The position numbers and the translations under genes are program-made. The notes beneath the pieces were generated by a model. The model made no database searches, was not told the origin of the DNA, and was given only the letters and a program-made list of their open reading frames with translations. DNA of 64,000 nucleotides from CAWHQZ01 sp963831645 (lineage in GTDB: Bacteria; Pseudomonadota; Alphaproteobacteria; Rhizobiales; Aestuariivirgaceae): contig CAWHQZ010000017.1 in assembly GCA_963831645.1 (NCBI GenBank), positions 186,001 to 250,000 on the forward strand. Direction: 5' to 3'. Of this stretch, positions 8,194-15,810 are shown one piece after another (position 1 is the first letter of the stretch; the number at the start of each line of letters is the position of its first letter).

Positions 8194-9488
8194 CCGCCAA
8201 ACGTGTGGTGCGCGGCCAGACGCTGTCCTTCCCATCGGCATCTGAACCCATCCATGAGGTCCGGGGCGCCGTCGTCATCGGTCACGACGGCCGTATTCTG
8301 TGGACGGGTCCCTACCGCCGGCTGCCGGCGATCCATCGCCGGGCTCCCGTCGATGACTATGGCGATTGCCTGGTCATGCCGGGGTTCATCGATGCGCATA
8401 TTCATTTCCCGCAGTACCGGATGCTCGCCGCACCCGGACTCGACCTGCTCGATTGGCTCCGCCGCTTCGCGTTCCCCGAGGAAGCGCGATATCGGAATAG
8501 CTCCTACGCCGAACATGCCGCCGGGCTCTTTCTGGACCGCCTGTTCGCCAACGGCACGACCTCCGCGCTTGCCTTCTGCTCCGTCCACAAGGCGTGCGCC
8601 GAGGCGCTGTTCCGGGCAGCGGAGACCCTCAACATGGCGATCGCCACCGGCAAGACCATGATGGATCGCAACGCTGTCCCGGCGGTCCAGGACACCCCGG
8701 AGCAGGGGGCGCGCGACAGCGAGAACCTTCTTGTCAAGTGGCACGGCCGCGGGCGCGCCCGCTACGCGGTGACCCCGCGCTTCGCCATCACTTCGAGCGA
8801 GGGCCAGCTCCGGCTGTCGGGTGAGCTTCTGAAGTCACATCCCGAAGCGCTGCTGCAGTCGCATCTGTCGGAGAGCCTGCTCGAGATCGCGACGTTGAAG
8901 GGCCTGTTCCCCAACGATGTGGACTACACCGCGGTTTATGATCGCTTCGGGCTGCTCGGGACCAGGAGCCTTTTCGCCCACGGCGTTCATCTTTCGGAAC
9001 GGGAGCTCGCACGGCTGCACGAAACCGGATCGAAGATCGTCCACTGCCCGACCTCCAATACCTTTCTGGGCTCGGGGCTTTTCGACATTTCCAATCTGCG
9101 CAAGGCTTCGCGGCCGGTCGGAGTCGGCCTCGCGACCGACGTCGGCGGCGGCACCAGCTATTCAATGCTGGCGACCATGGCGGAAGCCTATCGGGTGGCC
9201 ATGCTCCGCGGAAAACGGCTGACCGCCATCGAGCTTTTTCACATGGCGACCAGCGGCAACGCCGGGCTTCTGGGCCTCGACGGTGAAGTGGGCGCGCTCG
9301 TCGAAAGCGCGTTTGCCGATCTGGTAGTGCTCGATCCCCGCGCCACCCCCGTGCTGGCGAGCCGCGACGAGATTTCCGAATCTCTTGAGGACCGGTTGTT
9401 TGCGCTCGCCCTGCTCGGCGACGATCGCGCCGTCAGGGCCACCTATGTGGCGGGAAAGCGCGTACATCATCGCAAGGCGTCGCGCTGA
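8190..9488 (+). CDS. guaD: Guanine deaminase
   Basis: Amidohydrolase-superfamily enzyme that deaminates guanine to xanthine and feeds XDH. The 432-residue protein has the metal-binding HxH in MPGFIDAHIHFPQY, a metal/base His region in LFAHGVHLS, and the guanine-deaminase-specific ATDVGGGTSYSML with its metal-binding Asp. ATG 8190 overlaps the uraD stop (ATGA). It is the last gene of the + strand purine run. There is no obvious hairpin in the 57 nt between it and the converging hipA. Confidence 0.94.
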   Translation: MTAKRVVRGQTLSFPSASEPIHEVRGAVVIGHDGRILWTGPYRRLPAIHRRAPVDDYGDCLVMPGFIDAHIHFPQYRMLAAPGLDLLDWLRRFAFPEEARYRNSSYAEHAAGLFLDRLFANGTTSALAFCSVHKACAEALFRAAETLNMAIATGKTMMDRNAVPAVQDTPEQGARDSENLLVKWHGRGRARYAVTPRFAITSSEGQLRLSGELLKSHPEALLQSHLSESLLEIATLKGLFPNDVDYTAVYDRFGLLGTRSLFAHGVHLSERELARLHETGSKIVHCPTSNTFLGSGLFDISNLRKASRPVGVGLATDVGGGTSYSMLATMAEAYRVAMLRGKRLTAIELFHMATSGNAGLLGLDGEVGALVESAFADLVVLDPRATPVLASRDEISESLEDRLFALALLGDDRAVRATYVAGKRVHHRKASR

Positions 9489-9545
9489 CACGGCGGTGGC
9501 AGTGGAGAGCGGAAGAACGACCACAGCACACATCCAAAGACAGTT

Positions 9546-10832
9546 TTACTTCTGGACCTCGTCATAGTTCGTGTCCTTGCTTTTGGCCGAGAGTCCTTTT
9601 TCGGCGTTGGCTGCTACACGCGTAGCCTGTTGTTGAATATTGCTTGCAAATAGGTTTAGAGCATCGCGATCCGCCGGCAATTCTTCCGCGAGTTGCCTGG
9701 GAAGCCGAATTACCTCATCTGCAATGGCGGTACCCAACTGGTTCACTCTATGGACGGCCGCGGCAGGCGACAAACGGATCTCTTTGGCAAAACGCTCCCA
9801 ATGCCGGCGTTCGAGATATTCAGCGCGGTTCTTGCCGGCGATTTTCATGGCAAGATTGCGCGTGATCCCGTCATATGAAAGCGCACTCATGAGATCGTAG
9901 CCGGGCGCCAGGCGAGGGGCCCCGGCATCAGTGAGCATGAGCGAGAAATTCTTGCCGTGTCTGTCCGTATCCCCAATGCAGCAGGCAAAAATTACCAGAT
10001 CGAGCAATATTAGTCGGTCGCGTGCACTGCGCCGTGAATACTGATCAATCACCCCAAACAGTTTTTTGAAGCCCGGTCCGCGTCGAGCTTCATACTTTTG
10101 TGTTGGATAGAATCCAAGGACTTGGCAGAAGTCTTCCTGGTGCACGCGCCTAACGTGGATTCCGTCAGTCACTTTTCGATCATACCGTTGCACCAGCAAG
10201 TACCGACGATTTTCAGCAATTCCCACCGATGCATGTGCGACTTGCAAGCTGAGCCCTTCTGCCAGACGCATGCAAAGCAGCTCGTTTTCGACAGTCGCAT
10301 AAAGGCGCTCGCTCTCAGGTTTTAGGATGTGCGTTGATGCTGCGCCATGAAGCGGAAGAGAAACTTTGGTTCCAAAGACGGCGACCGCCAGCTTGGTTTG
10401 AGCGCCGGCGAGAGACATTGTGACGTCTTGTTCGCCTGCAAGCAGGGGCCGTTGCGACAGTCGTTGGATGACTTCTGACAGTTCCTTATCACTGAGGTCT
10501 CGATAATCAGCATGTTCAATTGGTTCTGGTCCGCCAATTGAAAGGGCGCCGGCAGTTTCGCGTCCAATTTCCTCGAGTAGACCGTAGACATCCGATTGAC
10601 TGCGTCCAAGCAACCGGCCGATCTGTTCAAGCTGTCTGTCTTCCGGCAAGAGATTTGCGAACCAGGGCGTGGCCTGCTCAGGCAAATACGGTTCCTGTCT
10701 CAGCGGCATTGATAGTGAAATTGCGAAGCTACTGTCTGCATTCAGCCATTCGGGATCATATGCAAATGAGATCCCATCGCCGCTTTCTTCGATCTGCCCA
10801 ACGCGGGCGTTTTCATAGAAAACAGGCAGCAT
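9546..10832 (-). CDS. hipA: HipA-type serine/threonine kinase toxin
   Basis: A 428-residue HipA-family kinase. In the family it phosphorylates an aminoacyl-tRNA synthetase and causes growth arrest. The N-terminal subdomain is followed by the kinase core with the catalytic loop DTDRHGKN at residues 288-295 (catalytic Asp 290 by analogy) and the metal-binding GYDLMS with Asp 313. It starts 1 nt after the hipB stop, so the pair is translationally coupled. Its base composition is visibly less GC-rich than the flanking purine genes, which suits horizontal acquisition. It splits the purine genes on the two strands. Confidence 0.93.
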   Translation of the reverse strand: MLPVFYENARVGQIEESGDGISFAYDPEWLNADSSFAISLSMPLRQEPYLPEQATPWFANLLPEDRQLEQIGRLLGRSQSDVYGLLEEIGRETAGALSIGGPEPIEHADYRDLSDKELSEVIQRLSQRPLLAGEQDVTMSLAGAQTKLAVAVFGTKVSLPLHGAASTHILKPESERLYATVENELLCMRLAEGLSLQVAHASVGIAENRRYLLVQRYDRKVTDGIHVRRVHQEDFCQVLGFYPTQKYEARRGPGFKKLFGVIDQYSRRSARDRLILLDLVIFACCIGDTDRHGKNFSLMLTDAGAPRLAPGYDLMSALSYDGITRNLAMKIAGKNRAEYLERRHWERFAKEIRLSPAAAVHRVNQLGTAIADEVIRLPRQLAEELPADRDALNLFASNIQQQATRVAANAEKGLSAKSKDTNYDEVQK

Positions 10833-10833
10833 G

Positions 10834-11055
10834 TCAGTCCTCGTAGACCATGGTGGTGTTGATCCCGAGTGCTGCCGCGACTTCCAGCGCTTTGCCTAGG
10901 CGGGCGGTTTCCTTTCCATTTTCGAGGTTGACAATAAACCGCTCCCCTGCGCCCACGGACAATGCCAACTGACGCTGAGTCAGGTCCTGTTCCATTCTTG
11001 CCTTGCGTACCGCCGTTCCAAAATCGGCTGCAGTCCTGATTTGCCAAGTTTGCAT
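10834..11055 (-). CDS. hipB: HipB-type XRE antitoxin/repressor
   Basis: A 73-residue helix-turn-helix protein of the XRE class. The HTH spans about residues 12-65 and includes DLTQRQLALSVGAGERFIVN. In HipBA systems HipB neutralises HipA and represses the operon by binding palindromic operators. ATG 11055 is 11 nt from a perfect 20-bp palindrome at 11067-11086, the expected position for autoregulation. Confidence 0.9.
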   Translation of the reverse strand: MQTWQIRTAADFGTAVRKARMEQDLTQRQLALSVGAGERFIVNLENGKETARLGKALEVAAALGINTTMVYED

Positions 11056-11066
11056 GTTTGGGTGCC

Positions 11067-11086
11067 ATCTTACCGATCGGTAAGAT
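11067..11086. promoter_or_regulatory. HipB operator O1 (perfect palindrome)
   Basis: The 20 bases ATCTTACCGATCGGTAAGAT equal their own reverse complement. They lie directly upstream of hipB on its strand. This is the best of three copies of a TTACCGATCGG-type site; the others are at 11117-11134 and 11247-11262. Assignment to HipB is inferred from position. Confidence 0.8.
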
Positions 11087-11116
11087 ATACGATTTATTTG
11101 GTAGAAATGGAAGAGC

Positions 11117-11134
11117 TCTTACCGATCGGGAAGA
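11117..11134. promoter_or_regulatory. HipB operator O2
   Basis: TCTTACCGATCGGGAAGA, an 18-bp palindrome with one mismatched pair. Its core is 49 bp from the core of O1, close to five helical turns, so two repressor dimers would sit on about the same DNA face. Confidence 0.75.
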
Positions 11135-11246
11135 CAGACTTCCAAGGCTTTATGAAAGGAGATCCGCATAACAAAAAATATGAAGTCCAAACAAAGCTTT
11201 ACATGAAAAATTGTTAGCCGGGAGCCGAATAGGAACCCTGCCATGG

Positions 11247-11262
11247 CTTACCGATCGGGAAG
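11247..11262. promoter_or_regulatory. HipB operator-like site O3
   Basis: CTTACCGATCGGGAAG, matching the inner part of O2 exactly. It is 129 bp from O2 and only 17 bp beyond the allA stop codon. The intervening 11140-11240 is AT-rich and holds no recognisable gene. A third remote operator could allow looping. Confidence 0.65.
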
Positions 11263-11278
11263 AGTGACTCCTCTTATG

Positions 11279-11794
11279 CTAACGGTCAGTAGGGCTCAGA
11301 CAAGCCTCGATATCGAGGACGATCCCTTCGTTTGCAAGCGACACCTCCTCGAGGTTGTCGCCGGGCCCCTTGCGGTCGACGATGAGAAACAGGCTGGCGC
11401 GGTCCAGCACCAGCAGCGGGTGATGCCAGACGCCCCTTGCGAAGTTGACCCCCTGGCGGCCGCCTGCCCGGAACGCCCGGAGGCTCTCGGGGCGCGGTCC
11501 GTCGCCGGCCACAACCACCAGCCAATCACGCGCCTGAAGCGGAAAGAAAAGCTGGCTGCCCAGTGGATGCCGCTCCATGATTTCGATCGTGATCGGCGTC
11601 GGCCGCGGCTCGGCGGTGCACAGGCTGACGCTCGTCTCACCGCTCTGATTGAGGGTATCGATCCGCGCCAGATCATGAAAACGTTCGGCGAATCCCTGGT
11701 TGATGGGCTGGGGTTCTGCGCCCACGCATTCCACCACGTCGCCGTAGGGAGCAAAGGCGGCTTTGCTCAGCTCCTGGGGCTTGAGAACGATCAC
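11279..11794 (-). CDS. allA: Ureidoglycolate lyase
   Basis: AllA cleaves (S)-ureidoglycolate to glyoxylate and urea, the last step of the allantoate route. The 171-residue product matches the family from its N-terminus (MIVLKPQELSKAAFAPYGDV) through the cupin-like core ERHPLGSQLFFPL and the ARGVWHHPLLVLD segment. It starts with GTG 11794 overlapping the allantoicase stop (GTGA), so it is coupled to alc. It is the last gene of the minus-strand operon that begins with the 2OG oxygenase. Confidence 0.93.
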   Translation of the reverse strand: MIVLKPQELSKAAFAPYGDVVECVGAEPQPINQGFAERFHDLARIDTLNQSGETSVSLCTAEPRPTPITIEIMERHPLGSQLFFPLQARDWLVVVAGDGPRPESLRAFRAGGRQGVNFARGVWHHPLLVLDRASLFLIVDRKGPGDNLEEVSLANEGIVLDIEACLSPTDR

Positions 11795-12801
11795 GCGAGT
11801 TTGCCGAAGATGCGCAGCCGCGACACCCCGCCGTCCGGGAAGATGTTGAGCTTCACGTGGCTGACGGGACCCAATCGGTTGATAGACTTGCCGTCAAATG
11901 TGTGGATGCGGTCCATCTCGAGCTTCTGCTCGCCCATGAGCTCCTTCCAGAACATCGACTGGGAGGCGAGCGACCGGTCGCCGTCGCCTTCGAGCAACGC
12001 CGCCTGTACCGAGCAGCGGTCGGGATAGTTGCCCTTGTAGTATGCGGTATCGACCTCGATTCTCTCGACCGTACCTGCCGCCCCGAGCTTGACGATGATC
12101 CAGTCGTTGCCGGGCTCGCGCCGGCGCCGCGTCTCCCAGCCGTCCCCCATGTTGATGCCGCGGCCGGACAACAGCATGGTCCACACGCTGCCATAGTGGG
12201 CGTCATTGTAGGCGAGGATACGCCCGCCGTTGGCGATGTTGGACAGCTCGTGGACCGCGTTGCGGTCTTTGCCGTCCCATTGTGCCATCGGCTCCCCATA
12301 GACGCGCAGGCGCGCCACGCCGCCGTCGGGATAGATGTGCAGTCTGAGGCAATTGTAGACGCCGCGGTCTCCGACCTCGATGAAATGATGAGCGCTTGGG
12401 CCGAGCGAGCTCGCCGGCACGATCTCGCGCCATGCCGTGCCGGCCGACAGAGGATCATCGGTCAGCGCCGCCTCGATCGACGCCGCCGGCGGGTAGTTGC
12501 CCGTGAAGTGGCTCGTGTCGATGTCGACGCCGTGGATGTGGCCTTTCACTCCCAGTTTGATGACGCAATAGTCGTGGCCGCCGCCGCGGCGCCGGCGCGA
12601 TTCCCAGCCGTCCATCCACTTGCCGTTGGCGTCGTACTTGTCGGCGATGAAGACCGCCGGCTTGTCCTCGAGCAGGCGCGACTTGTCGGCGAAAAAGTCG
12701 TCGGTCGCATGGACCGCGGCGGAACCCAGCCGCGGGGAGGCGAGATTGACGCTGTTGCGGGCGAAGTCCGGCAGATTATCGGCAGAGAGTCTAGAAGGCA
12801 T
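11791..12801 (-). CDS. alc: Allantoicase
   Basis: Allantoicase hydrolyses allantoate to ureidoglycolate and urea. The 336-residue protein shows the two repeated jelly-roll allantoicase domains: the first with GWESRRRRGGGHDYCVIKLG and the second with GDGWETRRRREPGNDWIIVK. Each is followed by IDTSHFTGNYP or VDTAYYKGNYP. ATG 12801 is 8 nt after the stop of the proline-racemase-like gene. Allantoinase, which would supply allantoate, is not in the window. Confidence 0.95.
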   Translation of the reverse strand: MPSRLSADNLPDFARNSVNLASPRLGSAAVHATDDFFADKSRLLEDKPAVFIADKYDANGKWMDGWESRRRRGGGHDYCVIKLGVKGHIHGVDIDTSHFTGNYPPAASIEAALTDDPLSAGTAWREIVPASSLGPSAHHFIEVGDRGVYNCLRLHIYPDGGVARLRVYGEPMAQWDGKDRNAVHELSNIANGGRILAYNDAHYGSVWTMLLSGRGINMGDGWETRRRREPGNDWIIVKLGAAGTVERIEVDTAYYKGNYPDRCSVQAALLEGDGDRSLASQSMFWKELMGEQKLEMDRIHTFDGKSINRLGPVSHVKLNIFPDGGVSRLRIFGKLA

Positions 12802-12809
12802 GTTGCACT

Positions 12810-13838
12810 CTATCGCATGACGGGCCAGGTGTCGGCGATCCGGTAGCCTTCCTGAAAGGGATCCTCTGGATCGAGCATCAGTTGCTGGGTTCCGGTGATC
12901 CAGGCGCGCCCCGAAATCTCCGGGACAATGGCGGGCCGGCCCGCCACCTGGGTTTCCTCCACAACCCGGCAGTCAAAGCGGGTTTCGATGATCGATCGGC
13001 CCGTGTAGCGGCGCCCGACGCCGAGCAGACCCTTGGCATGCTGGACCGCCATCAGCGCCGAGCAGCCCGTGCCGGTCGGCGAGCGGTCGATCTTGCCCGG
13101 CCGAACGACGCAGGCATTGCGGCTCGACAGGCCCTCCGTCGTTTCCTCCAACGGGCCGGCCATGAAACAGAACGAGATATGGTCCCAGTCCACTTGCGGG
13201 TGACGGAAAGGAAGCTGATCGTTCGCGGCGGCCGTGATCTTCATGCCGGTTTGCGCCAGCTCGCGTGCCTCGTCCGGCTTGATGGCGAAGCCTAGCGCCC
13301 GGGCATCGGCAAGCACGAAACTGTCCCCGCCGAATGCCGTATCGACTGTGATCGTTCCCAAACCTTCTACTTCCAGAGCAGCACCAAGCCGGTCGGCGAA
13401 CGACGGCACGTTGCGGATGGTCATCCGCTCCGCCTTGCCGCCGCGGCATTGCGCCCTGACCTCGACGAGGCCGGCCGGCGCCTCGAGCGTCAGCAGCGTT
13501 TGCGGCTCGTGCATCGGCAGAATGCCGGTATCGAGCAGCACGGTGGCGACGCAGATGGCGTTGGACCCCGACATGGGCGGAGTATCTTCCGGCTCCATGA
13601 TGATGAAGCCCATCTGCGCCGCGGGGTTCTTCGCCGGCACCAGCAGATTGACGTGCCGGAATACGCCGCCGCGCGGCTCGTTCAACACGAATTTCCGCAA
13701 GCGTTCGTCCCTGGCGATGAAACGCGACTGCTCCCACAAGGTGTCGCCGGGTGGCGGGGCCACGCCGCCCACGATCACGTCACCCACTTCGCCTTCGGCA
13801 TGGCACCCGACGATCGAGATGACGTTCGACGAGCGCAT
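12810..13838 (-). CDS. Proline racemase superfamily enzyme, Ser/Cys active-site type
   Basis: A 342-residue member of the proline racemase superfamily. The first catalytic position is Ser90 (MSGSNAI) and the second is Cys259 (PTGTGCSA). Classical racemases and epimerases have Cys/Cys; the Ser/Cys subgroup has been linked to 4-hydroxyproline 2-epimerase and trans-3-hydroxyproline dehydratase activities. It lies between a predicted amino-acid hydroxylase and allantoicase, with 15-nt and 8-nt gaps, so all are probably co-transcribed. Hydroxylated proline or a related amino acid is the likely substrate; the precise reaction is not readable from sequence. Confidence 0.85.
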   Translation of the reverse strand: MRSSNVISIVGCHAEGEVGDVIVGGVAPPPGDTLWEQSRFIARDERLRKFVLNEPRGGVFRHVNLLVPAKNPAAQMGFIIMEPEDTPPMSGSNAICVATVLLDTGILPMHEPQTLLTLEAPAGLVEVRAQCRGGKAERMTIRNVPSFADRLGAALEVEGLGTITVDTAFGGDSFVLADARALGFAIKPDEARELAQTGMKITAAANDQLPFRHPQVDWDHISFCFMAGPLEETTEGLSSRNACVVRPGKIDRSPTGTGCSALMAVQHAKGLLGVGRRYTGRSIIETRFDCRVVEETQVAGRPAIVPEISGRAWITGTQQLMLDPEDPFQEGYRIADTWPVMR

Positions 13839-13853
13839 GAGCGATGCCTGCGC

Positions 13854-14657
13854 TCAGGCCGCCCTACCGTAGAATCCGATCCGTTCCTGCTCCGAGAACA
13901 TGACGCCGGGGCGCTCGTAGTAGGAAAAGACGGCAATGATCCGTTCGGCCACACCTTCGATCGGCGTTACGCGATGCGCGGTGTTCCGTCCCTTGAAAAC
14001 GTTGAGCGTGCCGGCCGACAAGGGCTGAACCGCGACCTCGGGGTCAAGTCCCTGAAGCAGCTTCGCCACGCCTTCATAGTTGGGATCATTGTCCGACCGC
14101 AAATTCGAGCGGTACTCGAACTCGCCCCCGGCTTCCGGAGCCTGGATGAGCAGCGTGGTCGTGAACTCTGAGCGGTCGAAATGCCAGTTCAGCGCTTCAC
14201 CCTGCCTGTAGGCCATGACGTTGACCCGCGCCAGGGGATCGGCCATCGGGTAGAGCCGCGCCTTTTCCATGGTTTCCGCCAGGAAATTCGCCAGCGGCGG
14301 CCATTCGTAGATTTGTATCAGCAAGCTGCCTGCCAATTGATCCGCACAAACGGTGCGGTTGGTGGTTTCGAAACGCCGTAAGGCTGGATGATCGGCCGGG
14401 AGCCCTTCGACTTTGTCCCGGAAGTAGATGTTGTGCTGGCGGCGGTGCAGGAAAGAGTTGGCGGCGAGAAGCGGCTTCAGGTCTCGTGCCATGCGCCAGA
14501 GAGCGGTCGGTAACACGAAGCCGTCGAGAGAGAACATGCCACTCTCCGCAAGGTCGCGGCGGCAGCGCTCGACGACGGCGCGGCCGGCCTCGCTGTCGAG
14601 CCGCTCAATCGGATAACGATCGAGATCCAGGATGGTCGCGGTTTCGGCGGCGGTCAA
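13854..14657 (-). CDS. 2-oxoglutarate/Fe(II) oxygenase, HalD/BesD-like family, hydroxylase-type ligands
   Basis: A predicted non-haem iron oxygenase of 267 residues. The iron facial triad is visible: HFD at residues 159-161 (in NWHFDRSEFTTTLLIQ), a distal His 228 in AHRVTPIEG, and a 2-oxoglutarate Arg near 239. It resembles the BesD/HalD group acting on free amino acids. Halogenases of that group have Gly at the carboxylate position, whereas this protein has Asp, so a hydroxylase is more likely. I chose TTG 14657 because AGGAGG sits just upstream; an upstream ATG at 14762 would overlap divergent phnG. It leads the operon with the racemase-like enzyme. Confidence 0.75.
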   Translation of the reverse strand: MTAAETATILDLDRYPIERLDSEAGRAVVERCRRDLAESGMFSLDGFVLPTALWRMARDLKPLLAANSFLHRRQHNIYFRDKVEGLPADHPALRRFETTNRTVCADQLAGSLLIQIYEWPPLANFLAETMEKARLYPMADPLARVNVMAYRQGEALNWHFDRSEFTTTLLIQAPEAGGEFEYRSNLRSDNDPNYEGVAKLLQGLDPEVAVQPLSAGTLNVFKGRNTAHRVTPIEGVAERIIAVFSYYERPGVMFSEQERIGFYGRAA

Positions 14658-14691
14658 AATTTCCTCCTGCACAAGCGGTTCGGCATGATGC

Positions 14692-14719
14692 CACAGTACG
14701 CAACGCGTTGTCACAGTAC
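14692..14719. promoter_or_regulatory. Direct repeat with central palindrome in divergent oxygenase/phnG promoter region
   Basis: CACAGTAC occurs at 14692-14699 and again at 14712-14719, exactly 20 bp apart. The perfect palindrome CAACGCGTTG (14701-14710) lies between them. The only intergenic space between the oxygenase operon and phnG is about 90 bp, so this is a good candidate binding site for a regulator of one or both operons. No regulator gene is adjacent. Confidence 0.5.
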
Positions 14720-14747
14720 CTTCGCATTCGCGTGATTGCTGTCGGCG

Positions 14748-15218
14748 ATGAAGGCGGCTCACGGCAACGCCGGGTCTGATACGTTCACGCGGCGCCAGTG
14801 GATGTCGGTGCTTGCGAAGGCGGACCTGTCGCGACTGCGCGATCTCGCTTCACCCGGATCATTTCCGCCGTTTACCTATCTGCGCAAGCCGGAAACCGGG
14901 TTGGTCATGGTTCGCGGCCGCAGCGGCGGCACCGGCAGTCCCTTCAACTTCGCTGAAATGACCGTCACCCGCTGCTCGGTCCGCCTAGGCGACGGAACAG
15001 TCGGCCACGCCTATGTAGCGGGCCGCTCGCCGAAGCACGCCGAAATCGCTGCCCTTTGCGATGCGCTGCTGCAGGACGAATCAGCCAGTGAGGCAATAAT
15101 GCGTACCGTCATCCGCCCCCTTGCCGAGGAGGAAGCGGAGCGCCGCCGCGTGCTTGTTCGCAAGAGTGCGGCCACGACCGTCGATTTCTTCACCATGGTG
15201 CGCGGCGATGATGAATGA
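14748..15218 (+). CDS. phnG: C-P lyase subunit PhnG
   Basis: PhnG is a core subunit of the PhnGHIJ carbon-phosphorus lyase complex. With PhnI, PhnH and PhnL it helps attach phosphonate to the ribose of ATP. The 156-residue product has the family motifs RQRWMSVLA-like (RRQWMSVLA), PPFTYLRKPETGLVMVRGR, FNFAEMTVTRCSVRL and GHAYVAGRSPKHAE. ATG 14748 is chosen; an in-frame ATG lies 12 nt upstream. It is the first gene of the phn operon, with no phnF regulator upstream. Confidence 0.93.
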   Translation: MKAAHGNAGSDTFTRRQWMSVLAKADLSRLRDLASPGSFPPFTYLRKPETGLVMVRGRSGGTGSPFNFAEMTVTRCSVRLGDGTVGHAYVAGRSPKHAEIAALCDALLQDESASEAIMRTVIRPLAEEEAERRRVLVRKSAATTVDFFTMVRGDDE

Positions 15219-15810
15219 GCTGATGAGCGGGTTTGCCGATCCCCCGCTCGATAGCGCCCGCGCCTTTCGCGTGATGCTCGAGGCGACCGCGCATCCGGGC
15301 CGGATCTTGCGGCTGGGCGTCGGCATCGACGCGCCCCGGCCGCTGCTTGCGACCACTGCCGCGATCTGTCTGGTGCTTTGCGACTACGACACTCCGGTTT
15401 GGCTGGCCCCCGCGCTGAGCAGCGGTTCCGTGGTCGACTATCTACGCTTCCATACAGGGGCGCCCATCTCCAGCGATGTGAAAGCGGCTCGATTTCTCAT
15501 CTGCGATCCCGTCTCGGCCGCGGCCGCGCTGCCCGACGCCGACATCGGCAGCGCCGAATATCCCGACCGCTCGGCAACGCTCGTCCTTCAGGTCTCGGAG
15601 TTCGCCGCCGGCATGCCGGTAGTGCTGAGAGGCCCAGGCATCGAAGCCGTGCAGGAATTCCGGGCCGCCGGACTGGACCGGCCGTTCTGGGAGGCCGTGC
15701 AGGACAATCACCGGCTTTTTCCGCTGGGGCGCGACTTCGTCTTTGCTTCTCCCGATCAAATAGCGGCGCTGCCGCGTTCCACCGACGTCGCGATTGGGGT
15801 TCACGGCTGA
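15208..15810 (+). CDS. phnH: C-P lyase subunit PhnH
   Basis: PhnH, about 200 residues, is part of the C-P lyase core and is structurally related to PLP transferases without binding PLP. Motifs include GFADPPLDSARAFRVMLEA, MLEATAHPGRI, a PVVLRGPGI segment and the C-terminal FWEAVQDNHRLFPLGRDFVF. Adjacent ATGs at 15208 and 15211 both lie inside the 3' end of phnG, so the genes overlap by about 10 nt and are co-translated. Confidence 0.93.
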   Translation: MMNELMSGFADPPLDSARAFRVMLEATAHPGRILRLGVGIDAPRPLLATTAAICLVLCDYDTPVWLAPALSSGSVVDYLRFHTGAPISSDVKAARFLICDPVSAAAALPDADIGSAEYPDRSATLVLQVSEFAAGMPVVLRGPGIEAVQEFRAAGLDRPFWEAVQDNHRLFPLGRDFVFASPDQIAALPRSTDVAIGVHG

